This document shows positions 24,238 to 32,327 of a stretch of 64,000 nucleotides of DNA, piece after piece. The translations under genes and the position numbers were made by a program. The stretch comes from Curtobacterium sp. MCBA15_012 (GTDB taxonomy: Bacteria; Actinomycetota; Actinomycetes; Actinomycetales; Microbacteriaceae). The DNA lies in the NCBI RefSeq assembly GCF_001864935.2, contig NZ_CP126267.1, positions 1,178,001-1,242,000 on the forward strand, in the 5' to 3' direction. Numbering within the stretch: the stretch's first letter is position 1; each line of letters begins with the position of its first letter. The notes beneath the pieces are model-generated. The model did no database searches, had not been told where the DNA came from, and worked only from the letters and a program-made list of their open reading frames with translations.

Positions 24238-25937
24238 CCCCGCGCGGCGGCGGTCGGCCCCGGGGCACCCGCACGCGGGCCGCGTCGCCCCGCAGCACCG
24301 GGACGGGTGTCCCCGGACCGGCGACGGTCCGAGCCGACGCCGTCGCCCGGGGCGGAGCGCTGCCCGAACCCCCGCCCACCCGCACGATCGTGCTCTGGTG
24401 CCCCGACTGGCCGGTGATCGCCGCTGCCCGGGCAGCGGGGACACCGCCCGACCAGCCGTTCGCACTCGTCGCCAAGGGCGAGGTCTACGCGAGTTCCGCC
24501 AGCGCCCGCCAGCAGGGGGTCGTCCGCGGGCTCCGCGTGCGCGAGGCCCAGGCGCGCTGCCCGGAGCTCGTGGTGCAGCCGTACGACGACGCACTCGACC
24601 ACCGGGCGTTCGAACCGGTCATCCGGGCGATCGAGACCGCGGTCCCCGGGGTCGAGGTCCTGCGGCCCGGCACCGTCGCGCTGCGCTCCCGCGGTCCCGC
24701 GCGCTACTACGGCGGCGAGCGTGCGGCTGCGGCGACCCTCGCGGGCATCGCGGCCGACCACGGTGCCCCCGGTGTCCGCGCCGGGGTTGCCGACACCCCG
24801 TTCGCCGCCGAGCAGGCCGCCCGGGCACGTCCGGTGCGACCGGGGGAGCGCGTGCGGATCGTGCCCGTGGGCGGGTCCGCTGCGTTCCTCGCCGACCTGT
24901 CGCTGGGCGTGCTCGGCGACGTCGACCTGGCGATGCTGCTCGGCCGACTGGGGATCAGCACCCTGGGGGACTTCGCCGCGCTCGGCGACGAGCAGGTGCG
25001 TGACCGGTTCGGCGTCCCCGGGGCGTTCCTGCACCGCCTCGCGGGGGGCCGTGACCCACGCGAGGTCGCTGCGCGCGAGGTGCCGCCCGAGCTCCGTGTC
25101 GAGGCGTCGTTCGAGCCGCCGCTCGACCGTGCCGACCAGATCGCGTTCGCGTTCCGCCGGTCGGCCGACGACTTCGCCGCCCGGCTCCGCTCCGCGGGGC
25201 TCGTCGCGACGACCATCCGCGTGGGCATCGTCGACGAACGGGACCTGCTGCTCGAACGCACCTGGGTCCACCCGCGGTGGTTCGACGCCGCCGACGTGGT
25301 CGACCGGGTGCGCTGGCAGTTGGCCGGCGGGGTGGACCCCTCGGGCCTCGAGGCGCCCGTCGTCCAGGTCGTGCTGGAGCCGGCCGCGGTGGACGACGCC
25401 GCGAACCACGAACGCGGGCTGTGGGGCACGGGACCCGACGAGCGCGTGCACCACGCCCTGGCCCGGGTGCAGGGGCTCGTCGGGCACGAGGGCGTCGTCA
25501 CCCCGCGGGTCGGTGGCGGACGCACCCTGGCGGAGCGTGTCGTGCTCGTGCCGTGGGGCGACGCCCCCGTGGGCGGTGAGCGTGCCCTGGCGACCGTCCG
25601 GGACCGCCCGTGGCCCGGCAAGCTGCCCGGCCCCCCGCCCGCGACGGTGCTCGAACGCCCCCGCCCGGTGGACGTCGTCACGACCGACGGCGGCTCCGTG
25701 GACGTCGACGAGCGCGGCGTCCTGACCGGCGCGCCCGAACGGTTCCGGGCCGAGGGGGAGCGGGGCGGACGGTTCGCCCCCGTCACCGCGTGGGCCGGGC
25801 CCTGGCCGCTCGTCGTGCGCTGGTGGGAGTCGGGCGGGCGGCGGCTGCACCGGTTGCAGCTCGTCGACGGCGACGGTCGTGCCTGGTACCTGGTACTGGC
25901 CGACCACCGCTGGTGGGCCGAGGCGGTCGCGACGTGA
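24234..25937 (+). CDS. imuB: ImuB, inactive Y-family DNA polymerase homologue
   Basis: 567-residue DinB/Y-family protein acting as the hub of the mutasome, tying DnaE2 and ImuA' to the beta clamp. The palm begins TIVLWCPDWPVIAAARAA, and the little-finger region follows after about residue 280. The catalytic acidic residues of active Y-family enzymes are not conserved: the SIDE-equivalent site reads VALRSRG, and the DMD site reads CPDW. This loss is known for ImuB. I do not see an obvious QLxLW clamp-binding motif near residues 340-380. The C-terminal WAGPWPLVVRWWE and ADHRWWAEA are typical of the family. GTG start, GTGA overlap with imuA'. Confidence 0.93.
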   Translation: MTPRGGGRPRGTRTRAASPRSTGTGVPGPATVRADAVARGGALPEPPPTRTIVLWCPDWPVIAAARAAGTPPDQPFALVAKGEVYASSASARQQGVVRGLRVREAQARCPELVVQPYDDALDHRAFEPVIRAIETAVPGVEVLRPGTVALRSRGPARYYGGERAAAATLAGIAADHGAPGVRAGVADTPFAAEQAARARPVRPGERVRIVPVGGSAAFLADLSLGVLGDVDLAMLLGRLGISTLGDFAALGDEQVRDRFGVPGAFLHRLAGGRDPREVAAREVPPELRVEASFEPPLDRADQIAFAFRRSADDFAARLRSAGLVATTIRVGIVDERDLLLERTWVHPRWFDAADVVDRVRWQLAGGVDPSGLEAPVVQVVLEPAAVDDAANHERGLWGTGPDERVHHALARVQGLVGHEGVVTPRVGGGRTLAERVVLVPWGDAPVGGERALATVRDRPWPGKLPGPPPATVLERPRPVDVVTTDGGSVDVDERGVLTGAPERFRAEGERGGRFAPVTAWAGPWPLVVRWWESGGRRLHRLQLVDGDGRAWYLVLADHRWWAEAVAT

Positions 25938-25983
25938 ACCGCGGCCGTGACGTGGGCCCCCGTCCCGACGACGAGGAGTGCTG

Positions 25984-28900
25984 ATGGGCTACAGCAACCC
26001 CCCGATCCCGTGGTCGCAGTTCGAGCGGGCGCTGTCGGACAAGCGTCCCGAGAGCACACACGCCGGCGACGGCGGGGACAGTCCCGCGTGGTCGCGCAAG
26101 CGGTCCCGGTACGTCCCGCCGCCCGCGCCCTCCGAGGACGCCGAACCGGTCGTCCCGTACGCCGAGCTGCACGCGCACTCGACGTTCAGCTTCCTCGACG
26201 GCGCGAGCGGTCCCGAGCACCTGGTCGAGGAGGCCGCACGACTGCACCTGCACGGGCTGGCGCTCACCGACCACGACGGCTTCTACGGTGCCGCCCGGAT
26301 GGCCGAGGTCGCCGAGGCGTACCCGACGGTGGCGACCGTCTACGGCACCGAGCTGTCCCTGGGACTCACCGAGCCGCAGAACGGGGTGCCCGATCCCGAG
26401 GGCACGCACCTGCTGCTGCTCGCCGACGGCCAGGAGGGCTACCACCGGCTCGCCGCCGCGGTGACGCGGGCACACCTCGCACCCGGGGCCGAGAAGGGGC
26501 GCCCGCAGTACGACCTCGACGACCTCGCGGCCCGGGCGGACGGGCACTGGCGGGTCCTCACCGGCTGCCGGAAGGGGGCCGTCCGGCAGGCGCTCGAGCG
26601 CGGGGGCGAGTCGGCGGCCGACGAGGCCCTGCGCACGCTGCTCGACCGGTTCGGCACCGCCGGGGTCGTCGTCGAGCTGACCGACCGCGGCGACCCGCTC
26701 GACTCGGCCCGCAACGACGCCCTGTCCGTCCTCGCTGCCCGGCACGCGTTGCCCGTCGTGGCGACCGGGAACGTGCACTACGCGACCCCGGACCGCTTCC
26801 CCGTGGCGACCGCACTCGCCGCGGTGCGGGCGCGGCGCAGCCTCGACGAGGCCGACGGCTGGCTGCCCGCCGCCCCGACCGCACACCTGCGGTCCGGGGC
26901 CGAGATGGCCCGTCGCTTCGCCCGGTACCCCGGCGCGGTGGCGACCACCGTCGACCTCGCCGACGCGCTCGGCTTCCGGCTGCGGGCCGCCAAGCCGGGG
27001 TTGCCCGACGTCGACGTCCCGGCGGGGCACACGACGATGTCGTGGCTCCGCGAGCTCACCTGGCGCGGCGCCCGTCGGTTCTACCCGGGCAGCGCGGACG
27101 GCATCGACCCGCTCAAGCGCGAACGCATCGAACGCGAGCTCTCGGTGATCGAGGAGAAGGACTTCCCGGGCTACTTCCTGATCGTGCGCGACATGGTGCA
27201 GTTCGCCCGCGACCGCGGGATCCTCTGCCAGGGGCGCGGCTCCGCGGCGAACTCGGCGGTCTGCTACCTGCTCGAGATCACCGCCGTCGACTCGATCCGG
27301 TACGGGCTGCCGTTCGAGCGGTTCCTGTCGGCGATGCGCGACGAGGAGCCCGACATCGACGTCGACTTCGACTCCGACCGGCGCGAAGAGGTCATCCAGT
27401 ACGTCTACGACAAGTACGGCCGGTTCAACGCCGCGCAGGTGGCGAACGTCATCACCTACCGGCCGAAGGGCGCCGTCCGCGACATGGCGAAGGCCCTCGG
27501 GCACAGTCCCGGGCAGCAGGACGCGTGGTCGAAGCAGGTCGAGCGCTGGGGTTCGGTGACCGAGAGCCAGGACCACGACATCCCCGACACCGTGGTGGAC
27601 ATGGCGCAGCAGGTGCTCGGGTTCCCGCGGCACCTCGGCATCCACTCCGGTGGCATGGTGCTGACGGACCGGCCGGTGGGCGAGGTCGTGCCGATCGAGC
27701 ACGCCCGGATGGACGGCCGCACGGTCCTGCAGTGGGACAAGGACGACTGCGCCTACATGGGGCTCGTGAAGTTCGACATGCTCGGTCTCGGCATGCTCGC
27801 GGCGCTGCAGTACGCGTTCGACCTGGCCGACGAGCACTGCGGGGAGCGCTGGGACATGCACTCCATCCCGAAGGAGGAGCAGGGCGTCTACGACCAGCTC
27901 TGCCGTGCCGACACGATCGGGGTGTTCCAGGTGGAGTCCCGGGCGCAGATGGGCACGCTCCCGCGGCTGCTGCCCCGGCGCTTCTACGACCTGGTCATCG
28001 AGGTGGCCCTGGTGCGCCCCGGGCCGATCCAGGGCGGCGCGGTGCACCCCTACATCCGACGACGTACCGGTGAGGAACCGATCACCTACATCCACCCGGC
28101 GCTCGAGCCCGTGCTGGAGCGGACGCTCGGGGTGCCGCTGTTCCAGGAGCAGCTGATGCAGATGGCGATCGCCGTGGGCGGGTGCTCGGGCGACGACGCC
28201 GACCTGCTGCGGCGGGCGATGGGGTCGAAGCGCGGACTCGAGAAGATCGAGCGGCTGCGCGAGAAGCTCTACCTCGGCATGGCGGCGAACGACATCCACG
28301 GGGACGACGCCGACGCGATCTACGCGAAGATCCAGGCCTTCGCGAACTTCGGCTTCGCCGAGAGCCACTCGATCAGCTTCGCGCTCATCGTGTACGCGAG
28401 CGCGTGGATGCGGTTGCACTACCCGGGAGCGTTCCTGGCGGCACTGCTCCGGGCGCAGCCGATGGGGTTCTACTCACCCCAGACGCTCGTCGCCGACGCG
28501 CGTCGACACGGCGTGCAGGTGCTGCGTCCCGACGTCCTGCTGTCGGGGGTCGACGCGACGCTGGAGCCCCTCGACGGGACGGCGGACACCGCGCCGACCG
28601 GGCTCGACGCCTGCACGGCCGAGGAGCAGCCCCCGGTGCTGCCGTTCGACGGTTCGGCACCCGACGACACCGCGCAGCACCGACGCGACGGTGCGTTCGC
28701 GGTCCGGCTCGGGCTGGCCGAGGTGGCGTCGCTCGGGCGGCGGAGCGCCGAGGCCATCGTCGCCGAACGCACGGCGCACGGACCGTTCACGGACATGTCC
28801 GACCTCGCCCGACGGGTCCGGCTGAGCACCGCGCAGCTCGAGGCCCTCGCGGCCGCAGACGCCTTCGCGGGCCTCGGGATCGACCGCCGGAGCGGCATGT

Positions 28901-29400
28901 GGTCCGCTGCCCAGGCCGCCGCCGAGCGCCCCGACCAGCTCCCGGACACCCAGGTGACCGTGCAGCCGCCGCTGTTCGGGCAGATGACGAGCGGCGACGT
29001 GCTCATCGCGGACATGTGGTCGACGGGGATGACGACCGACGACCACCCGGTGGGGCACCTCCGCGACCGGCTCCTCGCCCGCGGCGTGCTCAGCGTGCAG
29101 GACACCGCGACGGCCGAGTCCGGGCGTCGCATCGAGGTCGGCGGGATCGTCACCCACCGGCAGCGGCCCGCGACGGCGTCGGGGATCACGTTCCTCAACG
29201 TCGAGGACGAGACCGGGTTGGTGAACGTGATCTGCAGCGTCGGGGTGTGGGGACGCTACCGACGGGTGGCGCGTGAGTCACCCGCGGTGATCGTGCGGGG
29301 CATCCTCGAGCGGTCCCCGGACGGTGTGGTCAACGTCGTCGCGGACCGGATCGAACACCTGCCGCTCGCCGTCCGGACACGGTCGCGGGACTTCCAGTGA
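25984..29400 (+). CDS. dnaE2: Error-prone DNA polymerase DnaE2
   Basis: C-family polymerase alpha subunit paralogue that performs translesion, mutagenic synthesis after DNA damage. The 1138-residue protein has an N-terminal PHP domain (YAELHAHSTFSFLDG from about residue 58; LALTDHDGFYGAAR), the catalytic PDIDVDFDSDRR (about 455), the third Asp region VKFDMLGLGML, helix-hairpin-helix, and an OB fold (IEVGGIVTHRQRP, LVNVICSV from about 1049). ATG 25984 is chosen over GTG 25978 because GAGGAG (25973-25978) lies 5 nt before it. It shares one base with the stop of a 16-codon frame that follows imuB, so coupling to imuB translation is likely. SOS regulation comes from the imuA' promoter. Confidence 0.95.
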   Translation: MGYSNPPIPWSQFERALSDKRPESTHAGDGGDSPAWSRKRSRYVPPPAPSEDAEPVVPYAELHAHSTFSFLDGASGPEHLVEEAARLHLHGLALTDHDGFYGAARMAEVAEAYPTVATVYGTELSLGLTEPQNGVPDPEGTHLLLLADGQEGYHRLAAAVTRAHLAPGAEKGRPQYDLDDLAARADGHWRVLTGCRKGAVRQALERGGESAADEALRTLLDRFGTAGVVVELTDRGDPLDSARNDALSVLAARHALPVVATGNVHYATPDRFPVATALAAVRARRSLDEADGWLPAAPTAHLRSGAEMARRFARYPGAVATTVDLADALGFRLRAAKPGLPDVDVPAGHTTMSWLRELTWRGARRFYPGSADGIDPLKRERIERELSVIEEKDFPGYFLIVRDMVQFARDRGILCQGRGSAANSAVCYLLEITAVDSIRYGLPFERFLSAMRDEEPDIDVDFDSDRREEVIQYVYDKYGRFNAAQVANVITYRPKGAVRDMAKALGHSPGQQDAWSKQVERWGSVTESQDHDIPDTVVDMAQQVLGFPRHLGIHSGGMVLTDRPVGEVVPIEHARMDGRTVLQWDKDDCAYMGLVKFDMLGLGMLAALQYAFDLADEHCGERWDMHSIPKEEQGVYDQLCRADTIGVFQVESRAQMGTLPRLLPRRFYDLVIEVALVRPGPIQGGAVHPYIRRRTGEEPITYIHPALEPVLERTLGVPLFQEQLMQMAIAVGGCSGDDADLLRRAMGSKRGLEKIERLREKLYLGMAANDIHGDDADAIYAKIQAFANFGFAESHSISFALIVYASAWMRLHYPGAFLAALLRAQPMGFYSPQTLVADARRHGVQVLRPDVLLSGVDATLEPLDGTADTAPTGLDACTAEEQPPVLPFDGSAPDDTAQHRRDGAFAVRLGLAEVASLGRRSAEAIVAERTAHGPFTDMSDLARRVRLSTAQLEALAAADAFAGLGIDRRSGMWSAAQAAAERPDQLPDTQVTVQPPLFGQMTSGDVLIADMWSTGMTTDDHPVGHLRDRLLARGVLSVQDTATAESGRRIEVGGIVTHRQRPATASGITFLNVEDETGLVNVICSVGVWGRYRRVARESPAVIVRGILERSPDGVVNVVADRIEHLPLAVRTRSRDFQ

Positions 29401-29442
29401 CCGCGGTCGGCCCCGGCGGCCGCCTCGCGCGTGCGACGGGCT

Positions 29443-30981
29443 TCAGTCCTCGGCGGGCACCGCCGGCACCCGGATGGTGACCTCGAGACCACCCGAACGC
29501 ACGTTGCGGAGGGACGCCGTGCCTCCCGCCCGTTCTGCGATCGCACGGACGATCGCGAGCCCGAGGCCGGAGCCGCCCGGCATCGGGACCCCGCCCGTCG
29601 CCGGGTCCGGGTCCCGGCGCGAGGTCCTGGCCTCGTCGGGACGGGTGAACCGGTCGAACGCGACCGGGATGAACGACTCGGGCACGCCCGGTCCGTCGTC
29701 GGTGATCTGCAGGACGCCGTCGGTGCCGTCGCTGCGCCACGACACGTACACGCCGCCGCCGCGGGGCAACGCCGCGACCGCGTTGCTGGCGGTGTTGGTG
29801 ACCAGCTGCGCCATGCCGCCGGTGTCCAGGCGGTACCGCGGTTCGGCGGACGCAGTGTCGCTCGTGCCCGCGCCGGTGGCCCCGGACGAGCTGCCCGACG
29901 AGAGGGTCGGCGGCTCGAGGTCGAAGTCGACCGTGACGTCCTTCGCCGACGCGATCATGCGGACACGGTCCACCGCGGCCATCACCTCGTCGCCGAGGTC
30001 GGACCACGCGGTCGTCGTCTGCTGGACGCCGTCCTCCTCGCGGCGCTCCGACTCCTCGATGCGGGAGAGCGTGAGCAGGTCGTTCGCCAGACGCGAGAGC
30101 CGGGCGACGCTCCGCTTGGCGCGGTCGATGTGGGCGGCGAGCGCAGCGGCGTCGTCCCCGTCGAGCGAGGCCAGGTCGAGCTGGGTGGTGAGGATCGCCA
30201 GGGGCGTCCGGAGCTCGTGGCTCGCGTCCGACACCATCTGGCGCTCGCGCTCGGTGACCTGGCGGGTGCGGGCGAGGAACGCGTTGAGGGTGGTGGCGAG
30301 CGAGGCCAGTTCGTCCTGCGCCGGGCCGACCGGCAGTTCCGCGCGTTCGGGGGCGACCGAGAGCCGCTCGGCCTCACGGCGCATCCGGTTCACCGGCCGC
30401 AGGGCGGCGGTGGCGAGTGCCCACGAGGCGACCCCGAACGCGATGAGGATCGCGAGCCCGGTGAGCGACAGCGTCGTGGTGAGGTCGTCGACGACGATCG
30501 CCTCGGCCTGGGAGTTGCGTGCTGCGACGACGGTCCACCGCCCGGCCTGGTTCACGGGGTGCTCGATGACGACCCGGTACTCGGAGTCGGAGACGTCGAT
30601 GAGCGAGGTGCCGGCCTTGGTCGAGGTGAGGCTGCCGAGCGCGCGTTCGACCCGGGGCGGCATGGTCGACAGCCGGATCTTGCCGGACGGGTCGACGACC
30701 GCGACGAGCTGCGCGTTGCCCGGCGCGGACAGGTCCGGGTCGCTGTCGACCTCGAGCGTCGCCACGTACGGGTCGACGTCGGCGTCGAGCAGCGTCCGGG
30801 TCGCACTCGCGACGACGCTCACGACCTGGAACCGCATGACGAGCACGAGCAGCAGGATCACCACGGCGGCGATCGCGGTCGAGCCGATCGTGATCCGCGC
30901 CCGCAGGGAGAGCACGCGCAGCGGCCGGGGCAGACCGCTGCGGACGCGGTCGGTCCCGGCCCTGGGCGCGGGGTCGGTCAC
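29443..30981 (-). CDS. Sensor histidine kinase
   Basis: 512-residue membrane sensor. A basic N-terminus is followed by TM1 (ITIGSTAIAAVVILLLVLVM), an extracytoplasmic sensing loop of about 120 residues, and TM2 (TGLAILIAFGVASWALATAAL). Then come HAMP, HisKA with the phospho-acceptor His in SDASHELRTPLAIL, and HATPase_c with TNTASNAVAALP (N box), DDGPGVPE (G1) and GSGLGLAIV (G2). A Ser/Gly/Ala linker of about 20 residues sits in the ATPase domain, before the N box. GTG start; its first bases overlap the stop of the response regulator gene, so the two are one operon. The signal sensed is not evident. Confidence 0.95.
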   Translation of the reverse strand: MTDPAPRAGTDRVRSGLPRPLRVLSLRARITIGSTAIAAVVILLLVLVMRFQVVSVVASATRTLLDADVDPYVATLEVDSDPDLSAPGNAQLVAVVDPSGKIRLSTMPPRVERALGSLTSTKAGTSLIDVSDSEYRVVIEHPVNQAGRWTVVAARNSQAEAIVVDDLTTTLSLTGLAILIAFGVASWALATAALRPVNRMRREAERLSVAPERAELPVGPAQDELASLATTLNAFLARTRQVTERERQMVSDASHELRTPLAILTTQLDLASLDGDDAAALAAHIDRAKRSVARLSRLANDLLTLSRIEESERREEDGVQQTTTAWSDLGDEVMAAVDRVRMIASAKDVTVDFDLEPPTLSSGSSSGATGAGTSDTASAEPRYRLDTGGMAQLVTNTASNAVAALPRGGGVYVSWRSDGTDGVLQITDDGPGVPESFIPVAFDRFTRPDEARTSRRDPDPATGGVPMPGGSGLGLAIVRAIAERAGGTASLRNVRSGGLEVTIRVPAVPAED

Positions 30982-31655
30982 GCCCCGAGCAGGTCGAGCC
31001 GGTACCCGCGACCGCGGACGGTGGCGATGGCGACCGTCGCCTCGTGCGAGGTCAGCTTCTTGCGGAGGTACGAGATGTACTGCTCGACGACGTTCGGGTC
31101 GACGTGCTGCGAGCCGTCCCAGACCTCCTCGAGGATCTTCGGCCGGTCGACCACGGTGCCGACCGAGCGGGCGAGCAGGCGGAGGAGGGCGAACTCGGTC
31201 GGGCTCACCGCGACGCGCTGGCCCTTGATCGAGACCCGGCGGGCCTCGGAGTCGATCGCGACGTCGCCGACCTCGATGGTGCGCGGCGCACCGGCGGACT
31301 CACGCCGGCCGAGGGCGCGCAGGCGGGCGGTGAGTTCCGCGAAGGCGAACGGCTTGGTGAGGTAGTCGTCGGCTCCGGCGTCGAGGCCGAACACCCGGTC
31401 GTCCACGGCGTCGCGCGCGGTGACGAGCAGGATGCGCACCGGGTCCTCGCGTTCGCGGATGCGTCGGGCGAGCTCGAACCCGGACATGCCGGGCATCATC
31501 ACGTCGACGATCGCGAGGTCGAACCCCTGCTCGCCGAGCGCGATGAGCGCTTCCACACCGTTCTCGACCGCAGTGACGCGGTACCCCTCCGCAGCGAGCC
31601 CGCGCTCCATGAGCGCGCGCATCTCGTCGTCGTCCTCGACCACCAACAGGCGCAT
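30978..31655 (-). CDS. OmpR/PhoB-family response regulator
   Basis: 225-residue regulator with receiver domain (RLLVVEDDDEM, phospho-acceptor D51 in IVDVMMPGMSG, LTKPF with the conserved Lys) and a C-terminal winged-helix DNA-binding domain (VSPTEFALLRLLA, VVEQYISYLRKKL, RGRGYRL). ATG 31655 is preceded by GAGGAGG (31661-31668 on the minus strand). It is the partner of the histidine kinase that follows with a 4-bp overlap. The palindrome GTCACAGTGAC at 31733-31743 in its upstream region is a candidate operator. Confidence 0.95.
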   Translation of the reverse strand: MRLLVVEDDDEMRALMERGLAAEGYRVTAVENGVEALIALGEQGFDLAIVDVMMPGMSGFELARRIREREDPVRILLVTARDAVDDRVFGLDAGADDYLTKPFAFAELTARLRALGRRESAGAPRTIEVGDVAIDSEARRVSIKGQRVAVSPTEFALLRLLARSVGTVVDRPKILEEVWDGSQHVDPNVVEQYISYLRKKLTSHEATVAIATVRGRGYRLDLLGA

Positions 31656-31832
31656 GATCGACCTCCTCGGACCCCATCGTGGCATCGAACCGGGCCCCGG
31701 GGGCAGTGGCGGCTCCGAAGTCGCTGAATCTCGTCACAGTGACTTCTGTGCGTCTGCGGTCCGGGCGACCCGTGGACAGGGGTAGGACGTGCGTCCCACG
31801 GACTGGGGCGGGAGCATGTCACAGCTCGTTGC

Positions 31833-31838
31833 TAGGGT
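31833..31838 (+). promoter_or_regulatory. Putative -10 hexamer for the 31891 gene
   Basis: TAGGGT, giving a leader of roughly 46 nt that ends in TGGGGGAACG before the ATG. Confidence 0.4.
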
Positions 31839-31890
31839 TCCCCGCGAGGACCCGTACCCGACGGGCCCTCATGTGGTTCTTGGGGGAACG

Positions 31891-32205
31891 ATGAACGACC
31901 AGCCGGCCCACCCGGCCCTCGTCCGACTGCGCGCCGAACTCGTCGCGGCCCGCTCCGGCCTGGGGGTGCTCGGCGAGCTGGAGGGCTCGCGGCGTGACCG
32001 CGTCCTCGCCGACCTGCTGACGAGCGTCTCCGACGCCGCCAGCCGAGCGGCGCGGGTCGCCGGTGCCGAGGTCGTGGTGGCCGAGGTGCAGCGGTTCGCG
32101 TCGGTCGACGGTGCCGCCTCCGGTCCGGGTGGGGCGCCGGCGGTGTGGGACGACATCGCACAGGCGGCGATCGAGGCGGCCACCGCGGTGCACGCGCAGG
32201 CCTGA
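31891..32205 (+). CDS. Hypothetical small alpha-helical protein
   Basis: 104 residues, not recognised. It is Ala/Val/Arg-rich and looks mostly helical: LVRLRAELVAARSGLGVLGELEG, then RDRVLADLLTSVSDAASRAARVAGAE. It has no signal peptide, membrane helix or cysteine. ATG 31891 has GGGGGA upstream. The 3' end (codons for EAATAVHAQA and the stop) is the first copy of a 32-bp tandem repeat that continues beyond the stop, so the repeat seems to have grown from the gene's end. Confidence 0.6.
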   Translation: MNDQPAHPALVRLRAELVAARSGLGVLGELEGSRRDRVLADLLTSVSDAASRAARVAGAEVVVAEVQRFASVDGAASGPGGAPAVWDDIAQAAIEAATAVHAQA

Positions 32206-32301
32206 CGGCGGCCACCGCGGTGCGTGCGCAGGCCTGACGGCGGCCACCGCGGTGCACGCGCGGGCCTGACGGCGGCCGCCGCGGTGCACGCGCAAACCTG
32301 A
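32174..32301 (+). repeat. Four 32-bp tandem repeats centred on CACCGCGGTG
   Basis: Copies end at 32205, 32237, 32269 and 32301. Each holds the 10-bp palindrome CACCGCGGTG and ends in GCCTGA or AACCTGA. The first copy supplies the last codons and stop of the preceding gene, and the others are non-coding because 32 is not a multiple of three. A further CGGCGG fragment follows. Confidence 0.9.
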
Positions 32302-32327
32302 CGGCGGCACGGCCCGCGCCCCGCGCC

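Noticed and set aside
25783..28419. 878-codon minus-strand frame opposite imuB and dnaE2
   Set aside because: Shadow of dnaE2; no domain.
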